A stretch of DNA of 13,174 nucleotides from an uncultured Collinsella sp. Its GTDB lineage: Bacteria > Actinomycetota > Coriobacteriia > Coriobacteriales > Coriobacteriaceae. A program made the translations under genes and the position numbers. The DNA lies in the NCBI GenBank assembly GCA_900550735.1, contig URTD01000034.1, positions 1-13,174 on the forward strand, given 5' to 3'. This document shows, in pieces, positions 11,687 to 13,174 of this stretch; position 1 is the first letter of the stretch; each line of letters opens with the position of its first letter. Under the pieces are notes generated by a model, which worked only from the letters and a program-made list of their open reading frames with translations, was not told the DNA's origin and searched no databases.

Positions 11687-13111
11687 ATGATAGAGATCGC
11701 CGTCAACAACCTCGCGGCCGCAACAGGGGCCCGAACCGTGACGGGAGAAGCCGATCGGGTATGCCGCGGGTGCGTTATCGACTCGCGTCAGGTCGAGGAA
11801 GGGACGATTTTCGTCGCCTTTCCCGGTGAAAACGTCGACGGCAATGATTTTGCTTCCCGTGCCGTCCAGTCGGGTGCCGGCGCCGTCGTGATGACGCGTG
11901 AGCCCGAGGCTGAGCTGGTCTCGCTGGCGCAGGACAAGGGCTGTGCCATCTTGCTGACCGATGATCCCGAGGAGTTTCTGCTGCGTTTGGCGCACGCGTA
12001 CCGTCTGGAGCTTGGCTGCCTGGTCGTTGGCATTACCGGTTCCATCGGCAAGACGACGACCAAGGACGTGCTCGCCGCTGTGCTCGCCAAGCGCTATCGT
12101 GTCTGGGCTACCAAGGGCAATTTCAATAACCTGATCGGCATGCCGCTCACGGTGCTTTCCGCTCCGGCCGATACCGAGGTCCTGGTGCTCGAGATGGGCA
12201 TGAACCATTTCCACGAGATTGAGCGCCTGTCCCAGTCCGCCAATCCCAACCTTGCCATCGTGAGCAAGATTGGCACCTCTCATATCGGCATTTTGGGTAG
12301 CCGCGAGAACATCGCCCGCGCTAAGGCCGAGATTGTCCAGGGTATGTGCGCCGCTGGCGACTTCTTGCCGCTGCTGGTTTTGGGCGGCGAGGACGACTTT
12401 ACGCCGTTCATTCGCGATACGTTCGCCCAGCCTGCTGGTATCGACGTGATGCTGGCCGGCGTCTCGGACGATGATGAGGTCCGTGCCCGCGACGTTCGTG
12501 TTGATGACGAGGGCCGTCCGGTCTTTACGCTCGATTTTGGCCAGGGTGAGACGATCGATACCATGCTTGCCATCCCCGGCGTGCAGTCCGTTCCTAATGC
12601 CGTTAAGGCCGCCGCGGTTGCCTATCGCTTGGGCGTGACGCCCGAGCAGATCGATGCTGCCTTTAGGGGCCTCACGATCACCGGTCACCGCCAGGAGATC
12701 AAGCGCGCCAAGAGCGGTGCCCGCGTCATCGACGATTCCTATAACGCCAGTGCCGAATCCATGGCTGCTGGCCTCGATCTGCTGTGCTCGCTTTCGTGCA
12801 CGGGGTCTCGTATGGCAATCCTGGGCGAGATGGGCGAGATGGGCGATGAGGCTCCTCGCATGCATGAGCTCGTGGGCGCCTATGCCGCCGCCAAGAAGCT
12901 CGACATGCTGGCGTGCGTGGGTGGTGAGCTGGCCCAGCTTATGGCCGATGCCGCGCGCATGATGGGCATGGACGAGGACCGCATCCAGGTGTTCTCCGAT
13001 TATCAGCAGGTGCTCGACCGCATGGGCGGCGCGCTTGAAAAACATGATGTTGTACTGGTCAAGGGTTCCCGCTTTGTTGAGCTCGACCGCTTTGTGGAAG
13101 GTGTGTGCTAG
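11687..13111 (+). CDS. murF: UDP-N-acetylmuramoyl-tripeptide--D-alanyl-D-alanine ligase MurF
   Basis: A 474-residue Mur ligase. In the cytosol it adds D-Ala-D-Ala to the UDP-MurNAc-tripeptide using ATP. The N-terminal domain has VIDSRQVEEGTIFVAFPGEN (30-49); the central domain has the phosphate loop GITGSIGKTTTKD (115-127), TKGNFNNLIGMPLT (142-155) and LEMGMNHFHEIE (168-179); the C-terminal domain has DDSYNASAESM (349-359), which stands where MurF usually has DDSYNANP, plus GEMGEMGDEAPRMHE (380-394) and VKGSRFVELDR (458-468). This pattern marks MurF rather than MurC, MurD or MurE. The ATG at 11687 follows GGGGAG with about 6 nt spacing. The gene lies between ftsI and a probable mraY with no murE alongside. 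Confidence 0.96.
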   Translation: MIEIAVNNLAAATGARTVTGEADRVCRGCVIDSRQVEEGTIFVAFPGENVDGNDFASRAVQSGAGAVVMTREPEAELVSLAQDKGCAILLTDDPEEFLLRLAHAYRLELGCLVVGITGSIGKTTTKDVLAAVLAKRYRVWATKGNFNNLIGMPLTVLSAPADTEVLVLEMGMNHFHEIERLSQSANPNLAIVSKIGTSHIGILGSRENIARAKAEIVQGMCAAGDFLPLLVLGGEDDFTPFIRDTFAQPAGIDVMLAGVSDDDEVRARDVRVDDEGRPVFTLDFGQGETIDTMLAIPGVQSVPNAVKAAAVAYRLGVTPEQIDAAFRGLTITGHRQEIKRAKSGARVIDDSYNASAESMAAGLDLLCSLSCTGSRMAILGEMGEMGDEAPRMHELVGAYAAAKKLDMLACVGGELAQLMADAARMMGMDEDRIQVFSDYQQVLDRMGGALEKHDVVLVKGSRFVELDRFVEGVC

Positions 13112-13114
13112 CCC

Positions 13115-13174
13115 ATGTTCGGCAATCCCTCGTATCCAACGTATCAGGCTTTTTTGGGGCTTGGCATCGCCGCC
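13115..13174 (+). CDS. mraY: Probable MraY, N-terminal fragment cut by the window end
   Basis: An ATG 3 nt after the murF stop opens 20 codons (MFGNPSYPTYQAFLGLGIAA) reaching the window end. The Tyr/Pro-rich start followed by a hydrophobic stretch is compatible with the first membrane segment of phospho-MurNAc-pentapeptide transferase, which transfers the muropeptide onto undecaprenyl phosphate. The call rests mainly on gene order, since mraY usually follows murF. No upstream ribosome site is visible outside murF, so coupling is likely. Confidence 0.6.
   Translation, partial: MFGNPSYPTYQAFLGLGIAA

Noticed and set aside
11564..13045. 493-codon open frame on the - strand opposite murF
   Set aside because: It lies almost wholly antisense to a well-supported murF and is His/Leu/Gly-rich in the way typical of mirror frames.
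1..13174. CRISPR array, tRNA, rRNA, complete insertion sequence or phage genes
   Set aside because: By eye I found no regularly spaced repeats, no tRNA cloverleaf, and no transposase, integrase (other than housekeeping xerD) or phage structural protein.

Overview
The window is about 13 kb of GC-rich, densely packed bacterial chromosome, with every recognisable gene on the + strand. Protein character and gene order suggest a Gram-positive actinobacterium of the class Coriobacteriia, most likely Collinsella or a close relative. That assignment comes from recalled family similarity (Asp/Glu-rich proteins, GC-ending codons, xerD next to a mraZ-led division cluster), not from a search. Most genes are conserved housekeeping genes. 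I found no CRISPR array, rRNA, tRNA, complete transposon, phage module or recognisable defence system.

Region 1 (1-1766) holds the 3' end of an ornithine carbamoyltransferase, a hairpin, and a 492-residue YfcC/DcuC-family membrane carrier. The pairing suggests an arginine deiminase type locus, with the carrier perhaps exchanging arginine and ornithine. Region 2 (1767-2371) is 605 bp without a credible gene, filled with inverted repeats: competing hairpins, a terminator-like stem, a 100-bp nested palindrome, a degenerate direct repeat whose substitutions are all G to A, and a 26-bp-stem palindrome. It ends in a TATAAT promoter. Region 3 (2372-4448) holds a UPF0371/DUF1846 protein with a clear terminator, then a small winged-helix protein with its own terminator. 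Region 4 (4563-7232) holds pyrG (CTP synthase) with xerD (site-specific recombinase) starting 2 nt after it.

Region 5 (7233-7694) is a 462-bp intergenic region with a 20-bp-stem terminator, a MerR/SoxR-like dyad, an NrdR-box-like palindrome next to an imperfect LexA-like site, a dense G-quadruplex motif overlapping candidate MraZ sites, and a strong sigma-70-type promoter. Region 6 (7695-13174) is the start of the division and cell wall (dcw) cluster: mraZ, rsmH, an ftsL-like gene, ftsI, murF and the first 20 codons of a probable mraY. murE, usually between ftsI and murF, is absent from its place, and murF is preceded by a 127-bp gap.

The dcw genes work together: MraZ regulates, RsmH methylates 16S rRNA, FtsL and FtsI form part of the septal synthase, MurF completes the UDP-MurNAc-pentapeptide, and MraY moves it onto the lipid carrier. 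The least explained material lies in the two long intergenic regions.
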